A DNA stretch of 47,723 bases from Firmicutes bacterium ADurb.Bin146 (GCA_002070475.1 MWDI01000038.1:1-47723), one strand, 5' to 3'; numbered from the stretch's first letter, positions 23,839-34,580 are shown. Notes: a model not told the origin generated them from the sequence alone. Made by a program: numbers and translations.

Positions 23839-24668
23839 AACGTGCAAAAACCCAGACGATTTTCTTACGAAGCATAGTATATATCTCGGCTGCCATTACT
23901 ATAATGACAGTCACAGGTATTTTATTATATATATTAATAAAAGGACTTCCTCATATATCATGGGATTTATTCGCATTTAAATATACTTCTGAAAATGTGT
24001 CTTTGTTCCCTGCAGTAGTGAATACTCTTACAATGACAATTACAGCTTTGCTTATGGCTGCTCCTTTAGGCATATTCTCTGGGATATATCTTGTTGAGTA
24101 TGCAAACCGCAATAGCAAAATCGTTAAAGTTATCAGAATAACGACAGAAACTCTTTCAGGTATACCATCTATTGTCTATGGATTATTTGGCTATCTTCTC
24201 TTTGTAGCCGCTTTCCGCTGGGGTTATTCTATGCTAGCTGGAGCTTTTTCTTTAGCAATAATGATACTTCCAGTGATAATACGTTCCACTGAAGAATCTT
24301 TAAAAAGCGTTCCAGATTCATATAGGGAGGGCAGTTTCGGATTGGGTGCTGGTAAACTAAGGACAGTATTCAAAATAGTTTTACCATCTGCAATGCCGGG
24401 TATCCTTGCAGGAATTATACTTTCTATAGGAAGGATTGTTGGCGAAACAGCTGTTTTGATTTACACATCTGGAACAGTAGCTCAAATCCCAAAAAATCTT
24501 ATGGGTTCAGGAAGAACCCTAGCAGTTCATCTGTATGCTTTATGGTCAGAGGGAATGAATACTGAATCTGCGTATGCTACAGCAGTAATATTAGTTATAA
24601 CAGTAATATTTCTAAATGCTATGTCAGCTTATATTGCTAAGAAATTTACGAAAGGAAAAAAAGAATGA
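23835..24668 (+). CDS. pstA: Phosphate ABC transporter permease PstA
   Basis: A 277-residue permease, six helices, [14 protein letters not shown] followed by the EAA loop [26 protein letters not shown]. It overlaps pstC by four bases (ATGA) and pairs with it in the membrane. Confidence 0.94.
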   Translation: MKRAKTQTIFLRSIVYISAAITIMTVTGILLYILIKGLPHISWDLFAFKYTSENVSLFPAVVNTLTMTITALLMAAPLGIFSGIYLVEYANRNSKIVKVIRITTETLSGIPSIVYGLFGYLLFVAAFRWGYSMLAGAFSLAIMILPVIIRSTEESLKSVPDSYREGSFGLGAGKLRTVFKIVLPSAMPGILAGIILSIGRIVGETAVLIYTSGTVAQIPKNLMGSGRTLAVHLYALWSEGMNTESAYATAVILVITVIFLNAMSAYIAKKFTKGKKE

Positions 24669-25414
24669 ATAAATTCGACATAAAAAACCTGAATCTATAT
24701 TATGATGCATTCCAAGCTTTAAAGAATGTAAATATGTCAATACCGAAAAACGAGATTACTGCCTTTATAGGGCCATCAGGCTGTGGCAAGTCAACTCTGT
24801 TAAAGACGTTAAACAGGATGAATGATCTTATAGAGGGATGCAAGATACAAGGCGAAGTGTTGTTAGACGGAGATAACATATATGGGAATATAGATATAAA
24901 TCTTTTGAGAAAAAGAGTAGGTATGGTTTTCCAAAAGCCTAATCCCTTTCCTATGAGTATATATGACAATGTAGCATACGGCCCCAGAACACATGGGATA
25001 AAATCAAAAGCAAAGCTTGATGAATTAGTGGAGAGATCACTTACTGATGCCGTTATATTTAATGAAGTAAAGGACCGTTTGAAAAGAAACGCATTAGAAC
25101 TTTCAGGTGGGCAGCAGCAAAGATTATGTATTGCTCGTGCGTTAGCAGTTGAACCTGATGTACTACTTATGGATGAACCTACAAGTGCATTAGATCCTAT
25201 CTCCACATCAAAAATTGAAGACCTTGTGCTAGAATTAAAAAACAGATATACTATTATTATAGTTACACACAATATGCAGCAAGCTACAAGAATATCCGAC
25301 AAAACAGCATTTTTTCTCCTTGGAGAAGTAATAGAAATGAGCGAGACCGATAAGCTTTTCTCAAAACCAAAAGATATTCGTACTGAAAATTATATAACGG
25401 GGAGGTTTGGATGA
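24665..25414 (+). CDS. pstB: Phosphate ABC transporter ATP-binding protein PstB
   Basis: A 249-residue ABC ATPase. Walker A is [19 protein letters not shown], typical of PstB. The family segment [20 protein letters not shown], signature [14 protein letters not shown], Walker [13 protein letters not shown] and H-loop VTHNMQQ are all intact. It overlaps pstA (ATGA) and phoU (ATGA). Confidence 0.97.
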   Translation: MNKFDIKNLNLYYDAFQALKNVNMSIPKNEITAFIGPSGCGKSTLLKTLNRMNDLIEGCKIQGEVLLDGDNIYGNIDINLLRKRVGMVFQKPNPFPMSIYDNVAYGPRTHGIKSKAKLDELVERSLTDAVIFNEVKDRLKRNALELSGGQQQRLCIARALAVEPDVLLMDEPTSALDPISTSKIEDLVLELKNRYTIIIVTHNMQQATRISDKTAFFLLGEVIEMSETDKLFSKPKDIRTENYITGRFG

Positions 25415-26061
25415 TGCGTAGTAAATTCGACATGCAGTTAGAGACATTAAACAATAGCCTGATAGGCATGGGAGTATTATGTGAAAAAGCCATTGAATCT
25501 GCCATTAAGGCCTTACTTGAGAACGATTTAGTCCTTGCTAAGAAAGTAATGGAATCAGTTAAGGATATAAATCAAACCGAAAAGGACATTGAAGCAATGT
25601 GTTTAAAACTGATTCTTCAACAACAGCCGGTTGCAAGGGATTTACGACAGATATCCTCGATTTTAAAAATGATAACAGATATGGACCGTATTGGCGTCCA
25701 GGCAGGAGATATAGCTGAGATTGTCACTTTTGCAGATTTATCAGAAAGTAAAGACAGAGTACATATTGCAGACATGGCTAAAGCTACTATAAAGATGGTA
25801 TCAGAAAGTATAGATGCATTCGTTAAAAAAGATGTGGAACTTGCTAATCAGGTCATAGCTTATGATGATGTGGTGGATGATCTTTTTACAAAAGTGAAAA
25901 ATGGTATCGTGAATCTTATTTCAAAAGATAAGAAGCACGGTGAGCAGGCAGTTGATATAATAATGATAGCGAAGTATCTTGAAAGAATAGGAGATCACGC
26001 GACAAATATTGCCGAATGGGTAGTATTCTCCATAACAGGAGTGCATATGGAAGTATCATAA
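25411..26061 (+). CDS. phoU: Phosphate signalling regulator PhoU
   Basis: A 216-residue helical protein made of two PhoU repeats. The repeat signature (A-x-x-D-x-x-V-N-x-x-E) reads here as [16 protein letters not shown] in the first half and [12 protein letters not shown] in the second, with the C-terminal [16 protein letters not shown]. PhoU links the Pst transporter to the PhoR kinase and damps the response when phosphate is plentiful. The start ATGATG overlaps the pstB stop. Confidence 0.95.
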   Translation: MMRSKFDMQLETLNNSLIGMGVLCEKAIESAIKALLENDLVLAKKVMESVKDINQTEKDIEAMCLKLILQQQPVARDLRQISSILKMITDMDRIGVQAGDIAEIVTFADLSESKDRVHIADMAKATIKMVSESIDAFVKKDVELANQVIAYDDVVDDLFTKVKNGIVNLISKDKKHGEQAVDIIMIAKYLERIGDHATNIAEWVVFSITGVHMEVS

Positions 26062-26735
26062 TGATATATTTTGTGGAAGATGACAGTAGCATAAGAGAAC
26101 TTGTAATATATACTCTTAGCAATACAGGGTTTGAAGCATATGGAATGGATAACGCGAAAGCCCTTTACCAGAGCATATCTGTAAAAAAACCGGACCTCAT
26201 ATTGTTGGACATAATGCTGCCTGGTGAAAATGGGTTGGAAATATTGAAAAAACTTCGTTCTTCACCAGATACATCAGACATACCTGTAATAATGGTCACA
26301 GCAAAAGGTTCCGAATACGACAAGATCGTAGGCTTAGACAGTGGTGCTGATGACTATATTTCAAAACCTTTCGGTATTATGGAGCTTGTAGCAAGAATAA
26401 AAGCAGTTTTAAGAAGAGTAACTAAGAAGATTAATGCCAATGAATATGAAGATGAAGGTGTATATATAAATAGCAGTGATCATACTGTAACCGCTGATGG
26501 AAAACCAGTACTTCTTACACTCAAGGAATTTGATCTTTTATATGAGCTTATGTCTAATAAAGGAATAGTCCTGACACGTAACTCGCTTCTTGAGAGAGTC
26601 TGGGGTTATGATTACTCTGGAGAAACAAGAACTGTTGATGTTCATATACGTACACTAAGAAAAAAACTGGGTAAAAAAGGAAATATCATAATAACAGTAA
26701 GAGGTGTGGGATATATTATCGGAGGCAATAGATGA
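26061..26735 (+). CDS. phoP: OmpR-type response regulator of phosphate limitation (PhoP/PhoB)
   Basis: A 224-residue regulator. The receiver has acidic residues Glu6, Asp7 and Asp8, phospho-acceptor Asp50 in ILLDIMLPGENG, the conserved Thr in MVTAKG and Lys in SKPFG. The C-terminal winged helix runs from LTLKEFDLLYEL to DVHIRTLRKKLG and ends in TVRGVGYII. ATG 26061 overlaps the phoU stop (TAATG); longer in-frame versions lie wholly inside phoU. Position and partner kinase make PhoP/PhoB the natural identity. Confidence 0.92.
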   Translation: MIYFVEDDSSIRELVIYTLSNTGFEAYGMDNAKALYQSISVKKPDLILLDIMLPGENGLEILKKLRSSPDTSDIPVIMVTAKGSEYDKIVGLDSGADDYISKPFGIMELVARIKAVLRRVTKKINANEYEDEGVYINSSDHTVTADGKPVLLTLKEFDLLYELMSNKGIVLTRNSLLERVWGYDYSGETRTVDVHIRTLRKKLGKKGNIIITVRGVGYIIGGNR

Positions 26736-28399
26736 GAAAACGGATATTTACAAGTATATTTCTAACTTCAATGCTAGCACTGATACTTACTTTTGCATTT
26801 GTTTCAGGTATATTATATAACAGTACTTTTAATAGTATAAAGCGTGAAGTAAGGAATGAATCTTTATATATATCCGAAGCGTTAGAATCGTACAATGGTC
26901 ATTTTTCAAATATATCAACATATCTTAATACTATAGGTCTTCAAAGCCTTAATAGAATTACGCTTATTAATAGTGACGGATTAGTTCTTTATGATAATTT
27001 CGCGTTACCTGCTAATATGGATAATCATTTAGACCGTCCGGAAATTATTGATGCTATACAAAACGGGTATGGTGAAGTTAGCCGTTTTTCTAAGACTTTA
27101 GGAGAAAGAACATATTATTATGCTTATATGATGAAAGATAGCAATATTATAAGAATTGCTTCGACAACTAAAAGTATTCTCGGTATTATAACTGAATCAG
27201 TAATATGGTTTATACTAGTATTTATCGCTTTAATATCAATATCTGTAGTAATAGCAAGATTATTAACAAAAACCGTAGTAAAACCAATTAACACGCTTGA
27301 TCTTGATAATCCATTATCAAATGATACTTATGAAGAGTTATCTCCTTTGCTTATTCGAATGGATAAGCAGAAAAATGAAATAAAGAATAATATTAATGAA
27401 TTGACAAAAACCCGGGATGATTTTAATTTCATAACTGATAATATGAGTGAGGGTTTTGTGGTCTTTTCGGAAAAAGGATATGTAATCTCCGCAAATAAAA
27501 GCGCTAAAAAAATCCTTGGTATAAGGGAACAACATTACTACATGGAAAGCTGCAGAGATTTAACATACATTAAAGTTATTCAGTCTTCACTTAATGGAAA
27601 TCCCTTAATTGATAAGCTGCATAAGGATGGACATATATATCAGCTTTCAGCAAGCCCGGTAAAAGAAGATTTAAAAAGATATGCAGCTGTTCTTTTTATT
27701 TCTGATATAACTGATAAAGATCAAGCTGAACAAAGAAGGAAGGAATTCTCAGCTAATGTCTCGCATGAACTGAAAACACCACTAACATCTATATTAGGTT
27801 ACGCTGAACTTATATCCAAGCAAATAGCAAAGAAAGAGGATATACCTCGTTTTGCAGACATGATTCATACTGAAGCTTCAAGGCTGATGCAGGTAATAGA
27901 AGATATTATAAAGCTGTCAAGACTGGATGAATCAGATTTAGAGGATGAATTTGTAAATGTTAGTCTTGACGAACTATGTGCTTCAGTTGTAAATGATTTA
28001 AAAACAAAAGCAAAAAACCATAAAGTCACTATTAACACGAATCTTAAAAAGGTATATATAAATGGATATGCACCTATGCTTTATGAAATGATTTATAACC
28101 TATGCGATAATGCTATAGCATACAACAAGCCTACTGGCTTTGTTGATATTTCTTTGGACACAATAGACAATACTGTTATTTTAAAGATAACAGACAATGG
28201 TATCGGAATACCTATTGAACATCAATCAAGGATATTTGAACGTTTCTACAGAGTGGATAAAAGTCATTCAAAAGGAACTGGCGGTACAGGATTAGGTTTG
28301 TCAATCGCTAAGCATGCTGCAGCTTTGCATAAAGCAAAAATTCAATTATCAAGTATACCTGATAAAGGCACATCTATATCTGTTACATTCCCATCTTAA
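26732..28399 (+). CDS. phoR: Sensor histidine kinase PhoR
   Basis: A 555-residue membrane kinase. TM1 is ~residues 9-29, an external domain covers ~30-150, TM2 is ~155-178, then a PAS domain (~230-325, DNMSEGFVVFSEKGYVISAN). HisKA follows with phospho-acceptor His345 in NVSHELKTPLTSILGYAEL. HATPase boxes are LCDNAIAYN (N), ITDNGIGIP (G1), FERFYRVDKSHS (F) and GTGLGLSIA (G2). It overlaps phoP by four bases. It should sense phosphate status through PstSCAB-PhoU. Confidence 0.93.
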   Translation: MRKRIFTSIFLTSMLALILTFAFVSGILYNSTFNSIKREVRNESLYISEALESYNGHFSNISTYLNTIGLQSLNRITLINSDGLVLYDNFALPANMDNHLDRPEIIDAIQNGYGEVSRFSKTLGERTYYYAYMMKDSNIIRIASTTKSILGIITESVIWFILVFIALISISVVIARLLTKTVVKPINTLDLDNPLSNDTYEELSPLLIRMDKQKNEIKNNINELTKTRDDFNFITDNMSEGFVVFSEKGYVISANKSAKKILGIREQHYYMESCRDLTYIKVIQSSLNGNPLIDKLHKDGHIYQLSASPVKEDLKRYAAVLFISDITDKDQAEQRRKEFSANVSHELKTPLTSILGYAELISKQIAKKEDIPRFADMIHTEASRLMQVIEDIIKLSRLDESDLEDEFVNVSLDELCASVVNDLKTKAKNHKVTINTNLKKVYINGYAPMLYEMIYNLCDNAIAYNKPTGFVDISLDTIDNTVILKITDNGIGIPIEHQSRIFERFYRVDKSHSKGTGGTGLGLSIAKHAAALHKAKIQLSSIPDKGTSISVTFPS

Positions 28400-28488
28400 G
28401 ACATTTAATTTTTGTTTATATTCTTGTCTAATGTTGCATTTTAGTCCCTATTCCTTTAAACTTTAATAAGCGAAAGGAATATGCAGCA

Positions 28489-30138
28489 ATGACTAAAACT
28501 TACTCTATAGGAATTGACTTTGGCACACTTTCAGGAAGAACTGTTCTGGTAGACCTTGATGACAGGAGAGAACTTGATGTAGAGATATGCAGTTATCCAC
28601 ATGCAGTAATGGAATCACATCTGCCTAGCGGATTAAAACTTCCTGCAGATTTTGCATTGCAGCATCCTGAAGATTATCTTTATGCAATCAAGCAGACAGT
28701 ACCGGTTTTGCTGAAACGTAATAATATTAATTCAAATCAGATAATAGGTATAGGAATTGACTTCACAGCATGCACCATGATGTGTGTTGATAAAGAAGGT
28801 ATCCCATTATGTTTTAAAGAGGAATTTTCTAATAACCCATATGCTTATGTAAAACTCTGGAAACATCATGCCGCCCAAAAACAGGCTGATAAAATTAACA
28901 AGACTGCAAGAGCTCAAGGATGCAAGTGGTTAGACAGATACGGCGGTAAGATATCTTCAGAATGGTTTTTCCCAAAGATATTAGAAACTTTGGAAAATGC
29001 AAATGAAGTATATGAAACCACATACAGATTCATTGAAGCTGGAGACTGGGTAGTATGGATGCTAACAGGAAATGAAACTCATAATGCCTGTATGGCAGGA
29101 TACAAAGCAATGTGGCATAAAGAAGAAGGTTATCCAAAAAAAGATTTTTTTAAGGCCTTGGACCCGCGTATGGAAAATATAATTGGAACAAAGGTATCTG
29201 ACAAGGTACTGCCTATGGGAGCGAAAGCTGGAGTATTAAATGAATATGGTTCTTCTCTTACTGGTTGTGCTCAAGGTACCGCAGTCGCTGTAAGCAATGT
29301 TGATGCACATGTCGCAATGCCTGCAGCAGGTATAACCCAACCTAATAAGATGCTTATGATTATGGGTACATCTACCTGTCATATGGTACTTGGTAAACAG
29401 GAAAGAACTGTTAATGGGATTTGCGGAGTAGTTGAAGATGGTATAATTGAAGGATTTTATGGTTACGAAGCAGGACAGTCCTGTGTAGGAGATCATTTCG
29501 ACTGGTTTGTAAAGAACTGCGTGCCTTCAGAATATCAAAATGAAGCAAAAAAGAAAAATATAAGCATACATAAATATTTGAGGGAGCAGGCTATCAAGCA
29601 GAAACCTGGGGAAAGCGGTCTTTTAGCTCTAGATTGGTGGAATGGGAATCGTTCCATACTTGTTGATGCTGACCTTACCGGTGTAATGATAGGAATGACA
29701 TTGGCTACCAAACCTTATGAGATATATAGAGCTCTAATTGAAGCTACTGCATATGGAACAAGAATGATTATTGATAATTTTGAGAAGAACGGTGTTAAGA
29801 TAGACGAAATTTATGCTGCAGGCGGTATAGCTGATAAGGATGAGATGATGATGCAGATATATGCAGACGTCACAAAAAGAAAAATCCATCTTTCCGCATC
29901 ACCTCAGGCACCCGCTCTCGGTTCCGCTATATTCGGGGCTGTCGCAGGAGGTTACTTTAACTCTATAACTGAAGCAGCAGATGCCTTAGGAAAAATAAGA
30001 CAACTGACATATGAACCGATTTTAAAAAATTCTGTTATATATGATAAATTATATGATGAATATTCCTCATTACATGACTATTTCGGAAGGGGAGTCAATA
30101 ATGTCCTTAAGCATCTAAAAAGCATTAAGGCAAATTAA
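28489..30138 (+). CDS. araB: Ribulokinase
   Basis: A 549-residue FGGY-family kinase, normal for AraB, phosphorylating L-ribulose (arabinose breakdown). N-terminal ATP-binding start GIDFGTLSGRTVLVD, the substrate region LPSGLKLPADFALQHPEDYL, and the C-terminal ATAYGTRMIIDNF and AAGGIADKDEMMMQIYADV are diagnostic. No araA or araD is nearby. Instead the gene is followed after three bases by two ABC exporter genes. The start ATG at 28489 has CGAAAGGA upstream. Confidence 0.94.
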   Translation: MTKTYSIGIDFGTLSGRTVLVDLDDRRELDVEICSYPHAVMESHLPSGLKLPADFALQHPEDYLYAIKQTVPVLLKRNNINSNQIIGIGIDFTACTMMCVDKEGIPLCFKEEFSNNPYAYVKLWKHHAAQKQADKINKTARAQGCKWLDRYGGKISSEWFFPKILETLENANEVYETTYRFIEAGDWVVWMLTGNETHNACMAGYKAMWHKEEGYPKKDFFKALDPRMENIIGTKVSDKVLPMGAKAGVLNEYGSSLTGCAQGTAVAVSNVDAHVAMPAAGITQPNKMLMIMGTSTCHMVLGKQERTVNGICGVVEDGIIEGFYGYEAGQSCVGDHFDWFVKNCVPSEYQNEAKKKNISIHKYLREQAIKQKPGESGLLALDWWNGNRSILVDADLTGVMIGMTLATKPYEIYRALIEATAYGTRMIIDNFEKNGVKIDEIYAAGGIADKDEMMMQIYADVTKRKIHLSASPQAPALGSAIFGAVAGGYFNSITEAADALGKIRQLTYEPILKNSVIYDKLYDEYSSLHDYFGRGVNNVLKHLKSIKAN

Positions 30139-30141
30139 AGT

Positions 30142-31887
30142 ATGAAAACTGTTTTACAATATGTTAAACCATATTCAAAAAGAATAGCTCTTGGATTAAG
30201 CGTAAAAACTATCGGTACATTGATGGATTTACTTATTCCATGGATACTTTCACATATAATTGACAATATCATACCTACAGGAAGCATACCAATGGTCATC
30301 GCATGGGGCGCAGGTATGATAGTATGCTCTGCTTTAGCAATAATTGGCAATGTGACAGCAAATAGAATGGCTGCATCTGTGGCAAGAGATACTACAAGGA
30401 CTCTAAGGCATGACCTTTTCGTGAAAATATCTTTTTTGTCAAATTCCGAAGTTGACAGATTCACAATACCAACCCTTATATCCAGAATGACTACAGACTC
30501 ATACGCAATTCATCATTTTGTCGGGATGCTGCAAAGGATAGGCGTAAGAGCCCCTATTTTATTATTGGGAGGCATAGGCATTACTTTATTTTTAGATGCT
30601 ACATTGACACTAGCAATGATAGCTATACTTCCTATTGCAGCGATATTGATAATAATCATTTCAAAAATCGGCGTAAAACTTTACAGGAAGATACAACTTG
30701 CCAATGATGATATGGTCAGGGTAGTCAGAGAGAATGCTACTGGTATTAGAGTAATTAAAGCCTTGTCAAAATCAGAACATGAAAGAACCAGATTTCAAAA
30801 TGTAAATAAAGATCTTACTAAAAAAGAAAAGAATGCTGCTCTAATAATGTCTACAGTAAACCCTGCAATGAGTTTTCTAATGAATGCAGGTTTTGTGGTA
30901 GTAATAGTTCTTGGTGCATTCAGAGTTAATGAAGGAACTAGTGAAATAGGTAAAATTATTGCTTTTATGACATATTTCACAATTATACTTAACGCACTGA
31001 TGTCCATAACCAGAATATTTACAATGACATCAAAAGCAACTGCATCTGCTGATCGCATAAAAGAAGTGTTGGATGCTCGGAATGAAAGAGACATCACAAT
31101 AGCTGATACAGAAGCATTAAGCACACAGGAGGATTATTCTAAAGCAAGTCCGCATATTGAATTTAAGAATGTGTTTTTCAAGTATGACAATAGCAGATTC
31201 CTTATAAACGATATATCATTCAAGCTTCCTCATAAAGCAACACTTGGCATAATTGGAGCTACCGGTTCTGGAAAAACCACATTGGCACAACTGCTTATGA
31301 GATTTTATGATATTAAGAGCGGTGAGATACTTATTAATGGGAAAGATATAAGATATATGACTCTGTATGATCTTAGAAGCAGGTTCGGAGTTGTTTTCCA
31401 AAATGATACTTTATTCAAAAGTACAGTTGAAGAAAATTTAAGTCTTGGAAGAGATATTGACTTAATACAAATTAAACAAGCCGCACAACATGCTCAAGCA
31501 GCTAAATTCATAGAAGAAGCTGGAGGTTATGATGCAGAGGTCGCAATAAAAGGAATGAACTTCAGTGGTGGACAGAAACAGCGTCTTCTGCTTACCCGAG
31601 CTCTTGCTGGAAAGCCGGAAATAATCATTCTTGATGATGCATCCAGTGCTTTGGACTACAAAACTGACGCAAAACTTAGATCCGCGTTGGATACAAATTA
31701 CAAAGATTCGACAAAAATAATTATCACTCAGAGAATAAGCTCAATAATGCATGCGGACCAGATTATGGTAATAGATGAAGGTAAAGTTATTGGATTAGGG
31801 AAACATGAGGACCTTATTCGAAACTGCCAATTATATCAGGAAATTTCCGCATCACAGTTAGGAGGTGGAGAAAATGCCTCCTCGTAA
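30142..31887 (+). CDS. Heterodimeric ABC exporter half, degenerate-site subunit
   Basis: A 581-residue exporter half: six helices in ~residues 15-310, then a nucleotide-binding domain. Walker A is GATGSGKTT and the signature is the canonical FSGGQKQRL. The residue after Walker B is Asp instead of Glu (IIILDDASSALD), and the H-loop His is Gln (IITQRIS). Such a subunit carries the non-hydrolysing site in BmrC- or TM287-like heterodimers. It overlaps its partner by 23 bases. Substrate unknown; lipids or drugs are typical. Confidence 0.88.
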   Translation: MKTVLQYVKPYSKRIALGLSVKTIGTLMDLLIPWILSHIIDNIIPTGSIPMVIAWGAGMIVCSALAIIGNVTANRMAASVARDTTRTLRHDLFVKISFLSNSEVDRFTIPTLISRMTTDSYAIHHFVGMLQRIGVRAPILLLGGIGITLFLDATLTLAMIAILPIAAILIIIISKIGVKLYRKIQLANDDMVRVVRENATGIRVIKALSKSEHERTRFQNVNKDLTKKEKNAALIMSTVNPAMSFLMNAGFVVVIVLGAFRVNEGTSEIGKIIAFMTYFTIILNALMSITRIFTMTSKATASADRIKEVLDARNERDITIADTEALSTQEDYSKASPHIEFKNVFFKYDNSRFLINDISFKLPHKATLGIIGATGSGKTTLAQLLMRFYDIKSGEILINGKDIRYMTLYDLRSRFGVVFQNDTLFKSTVEENLSLGRDIDLIQIKQAAQHAQAAKFIEEAGGYDAEVAIKGMNFSGGQKQRLLLTRALAGKPEIIILDDASSALDYKTDAKLRSALDTNYKDSTKIIITQRISSIMHADQIMVIDEGKVIGLGKHEDLIRNCQLYQEISASQLGGGENASS

Positions 31888-33655
31888 TATCAACCCTAAT
31901 GATAAAAAACTGACAAAGATAGAAAAGAAACAGGTTTTCTTCCGGTTGATGAGGTATTTATGGCAGTATAAATTCTTGTTGCTTCTGGCTCTTATAATGA
32001 CTCTAGCTGCAAATATTCTTTCTTTAGCTGGACCTTTCCTTTCAGGAAAAGCTATTTCAGCTATAGAAAATGGTTTTGGTAATGTTGATTTTGATACTGT
32101 CTTTAAATATGCAGGACTTATGATAGGCTTTTTTGCAGTATCTGCTATTCTTTCCTATCTATTAACGATTGTAATGGTAAATATAAGTAGAAATATCACA
32201 TACAAGATGAGAAAAGATGTTTTTGACAAAATAACAAAACTACCTGTTGGTTTTTTTGATAAAAACCAGACAGGCGACATATTATCTAGAATCTCATATG
32301 ATATTGATGTAATTAATACTTCCTTATCTAATGATGTTGTTCATATCTTGGCTGGAATTACAACAGTGGCAGGATCTCTAATAATGATGCTTGTCATTTC
32401 GCCTATTATGTCTTTAGTTTTTGCTGTAACAGTTCCTCTTTCTATTATAGTAACTAGAATAATGACTAAAAAAACTCGTCCTTTATTCAGAAAACGAAGT
32501 GCTAAAATAGGAGAACTTAACGGCTTTACAGAAGAAATGATAAGTGGACAGAAAACTTTAAAAGCATACCTGAGAGAGCATTACACTATACAGAAATATG
32601 ATGATAACAATAATGAAACCGTTGAAGCTACATATAATGCTGAATATCATGGAAGCGTAATAGGCCCTACAGTAAACTTCATAAGCAATCTTTCGCTTTC
32701 TTTAATAAGCGTGTTTGGTGCTTTAATGTATTTAACAGGCGGTATAACTATAGCAAATATATCATCATTTGTTTTGTATTCCAGAAAATTCGCCGGGCCG
32801 ATAAATGAAACCGCTAATATAATCGCTGAGCTTCAGTCTGCATTATCTGCTGCAGAAAGAGTATTCAGATTATTAGATGAAGACGAGGAGGTTGCTGACA
32901 GTGAAGGTGCAATAGACTTAGAACAACCTCAAGGGGATGTAGAAATAAAAGATGTAAGCTTCTCATATCTAAAAGATATTCCTGTCATACAGAATTTAAG
33001 TTTTATTGCACCAAAGGGAAGCCTTATTGCGATAGTTGGTCCTACTGGTGCAGGAAAAACCACGTTAATCAATCTTTTAATGAGATTCTATGATGTTGAC
33101 AGCGGCTCAATAACTCTTGATGGATACAAGATAGATAATATCACAAGAAAAGACTTAAGACTGGCATATTCAATGGTATTACAGGATACTTGGCTATTTC
33201 ACGGAACAGTATATGAAAATGTCACTTATGGACGTCAGGATGCTACAAAGGATGAAGTAGTTGCAGCTTGCAAGGCTGCAAATATACACAACTATATTGA
33301 GAATCTTCCTGACGGCTATGATACATTGATAAATGATGATGGAACCAATATATCAAAAGGCCAAAAACAGCTTCTTACAATTGCAAGGGCTATGCTAATG
33401 AACACCAATCTTTTAATTCTTGATGAAGCTACTTCAAATGTCGATACAAGAACTGAGCTTAATATTCAGCAGGCCATGAGAACCCTGATGTCTGATAAGA
33501 CCTGTTTCATAATCGCACATAGATTATCGACTATACAGAATGCAGACCATATACTTGTTGTGAATAACGGTCAGATAGTGGAGCAAGGTACCCATAAAGA
33601 ATTATTAGCACTTAATGGTTTCTATGCTGAAATGTTTTATTCACAATTTTCATAA
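31865..33655 (+). CDS. Heterodimeric ABC exporter half, catalytic-site subunit
   Basis: A 596-residue exporter half with six helices and a nucleotide-binding domain. Walker A is GPTGAGKTT, Walker B with catalytic Glu is LLILDEATSNVD, and the H-loop His is present (IIAHRLST). Its signature is the altered ISKGQKQLL. The faults are thus complementary to those of the upstream subunit, as expected for an obligate heterodimer of the BmrD/TM288 kind. GGAGGTGG precedes ATG 31865 inside the upstream gene. Its stop lies three bases from the convergent pdxY stop. Confidence 0.88.
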   Translation: MEKMPPRNINPNDKKLTKIEKKQVFFRLMRYLWQYKFLLLLALIMTLAANILSLAGPFLSGKAISAIENGFGNVDFDTVFKYAGLMIGFFAVSAILSYLLTIVMVNISRNITYKMRKDVFDKITKLPVGFFDKNQTGDILSRISYDIDVINTSLSNDVVHILAGITTVAGSLIMMLVISPIMSLVFAVTVPLSIIVTRIMTKKTRPLFRKRSAKIGELNGFTEEMISGQKTLKAYLREHYTIQKYDDNNNETVEATYNAEYHGSVIGPTVNFISNLSLSLISVFGALMYLTGGITIANISSFVLYSRKFAGPINETANIIAELQSALSAAERVFRLLDEDEEVADSEGAIDLEQPQGDVEIKDVSFSYLKDIPVIQNLSFIAPKGSLIAIVGPTGAGKTTLINLLMRFYDVDSGSITLDGYKIDNITRKDLRLAYSMVLQDTWLFHGTVYENVTYGRQDATKDEVVAACKAANIHNYIENLPDGYDTLINDDGTNISKGQKQLLTIARAMLMNTNLLILDEATSNVDTRTELNIQQAMRTLMSDKTCFIIAHRLSTIQNADHILVVNNGQIVEQGTHKELLALNGFYAEMFYSQFS

Positions 33656-33658
33656 CTT

Positions 33659-34504
33659 TTACTTTAATGCTTTTGCCAGATCCTGAAGACCTTCTTCGAA
33701 ATTAACTCCGAAACGTATATCTGTCTTTGCATTATATGTTCGTATAATACTTTCAACTGTAAAGTCGACAGCGACTGTGGCAGATTCGATAAGGCTCTTC
33801 CCTTTCATCATAGCGGCAAGTAATGCGCTACCGAATACATCTCCCGTACCATGGTAATATCCATCAATACGTTGTTTTGCATAGAATCCGAATTCATTAT
33901 TTCTTTTATCATATGTAGCGGCACCAAGTTGCTTATCGTTATAAAACACTCCTGTGAGAACTACTTTATCTGGTCCCATATCAGCAAGACTTAGTAACAA
34001 ATCTTTAATATACTGCTGTGTATATGGACCATCTTTATATTCTTTACCAAGCATGAAACAGGCTTCTGTAATATTAGGCACGACTGCATCTGCTTTAGAA
34101 GCAAGTTTTTTCATTCCTTTAGGAAAATCCGGTCCGAATGCTCCATAAAGTTTTCCGTTATCAGCCATCACTGGATCGACCAGTGTTATGGTATCTTTTG
34201 ATTTGTATGTATCAAAAATATTTGATACTATGTCAATTTGTTCAAAAGAGCCAAGATATCCTGTGTACAGCGCATCATATCCTATATCCAGGGTTTTCCA
34301 GTGATTTACTATAGGTATAATATCTTCAGTTAGATCTCTAAATGTAAAACCTGTAAATCCTCCGGTATGTGTTGATAATACTGCTGTAGGGATGACTGTG
34401 CATTCAATTCCCGCTGCTGATATTATCGGTAAAGCTACTGTTAAGGAACACCTGCCGAAACAGGATATATCATGTATGGCTAAAACTCTTTTCTGTCTTT
34501 CCAT
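33659..34504 (-). CDS. pdxY: Pyridoxamine/pyridoxal kinase (PfkB-like vitamin kinase)
   Basis: A 281-residue kinase of the pyridoxal/pyridoxine kinase family in the ribokinase fold, salvaging vitamin B6. It opens VLAIHDISCFGRCSLTVALP. VDPVMADNGKLY and the anion-hole/catalytic GYYHGTGDVFGSAL, with Asp in GTGD, are present. GAGGTGG lies before the ATG. The promoter is at 34552-34580. Confidence 0.9.
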   Translation of the reverse strand: MERQKRVLAIHDISCFGRCSLTVALPIISAAGIECTVIPTAVLSTHTGGFTGFTFRDLTEDIIPIVNHWKTLDIGYDALYTGYLGSFEQIDIVSNIFDTYKSKDTITLVDPVMADNGKLYGAFGPDFPKGMKKLASKADAVVPNITEACFMLGKEYKDGPYTQQYIKDLLLSLADMGPDKVVLTGVFYNDKQLGAATYDKRNNEFGFYAKQRIDGYYHGTGDVFGSALLAAMMKGKSLIESATVAVDFTVESIIRTYNAKTDIRFGVNFEEGLQDLAKALK

Positions 34505-34551
34505 GTTTCCACCTCTTTAATATACAGAGTAATAAGCTTTCGCTATCTTTT

Positions 34552-34580
34552 AATATATACAATCATCACACCACTGTCAA
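34552..34580 (-). promoter_or_regulatory. pdxY: Promoter of pdxY
   Basis: Minus-strand TTGACA (34575-34580), 17-bp spacer, TATATT (34552-34557), 48 bases before the start codon. Confidence 0.7.
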
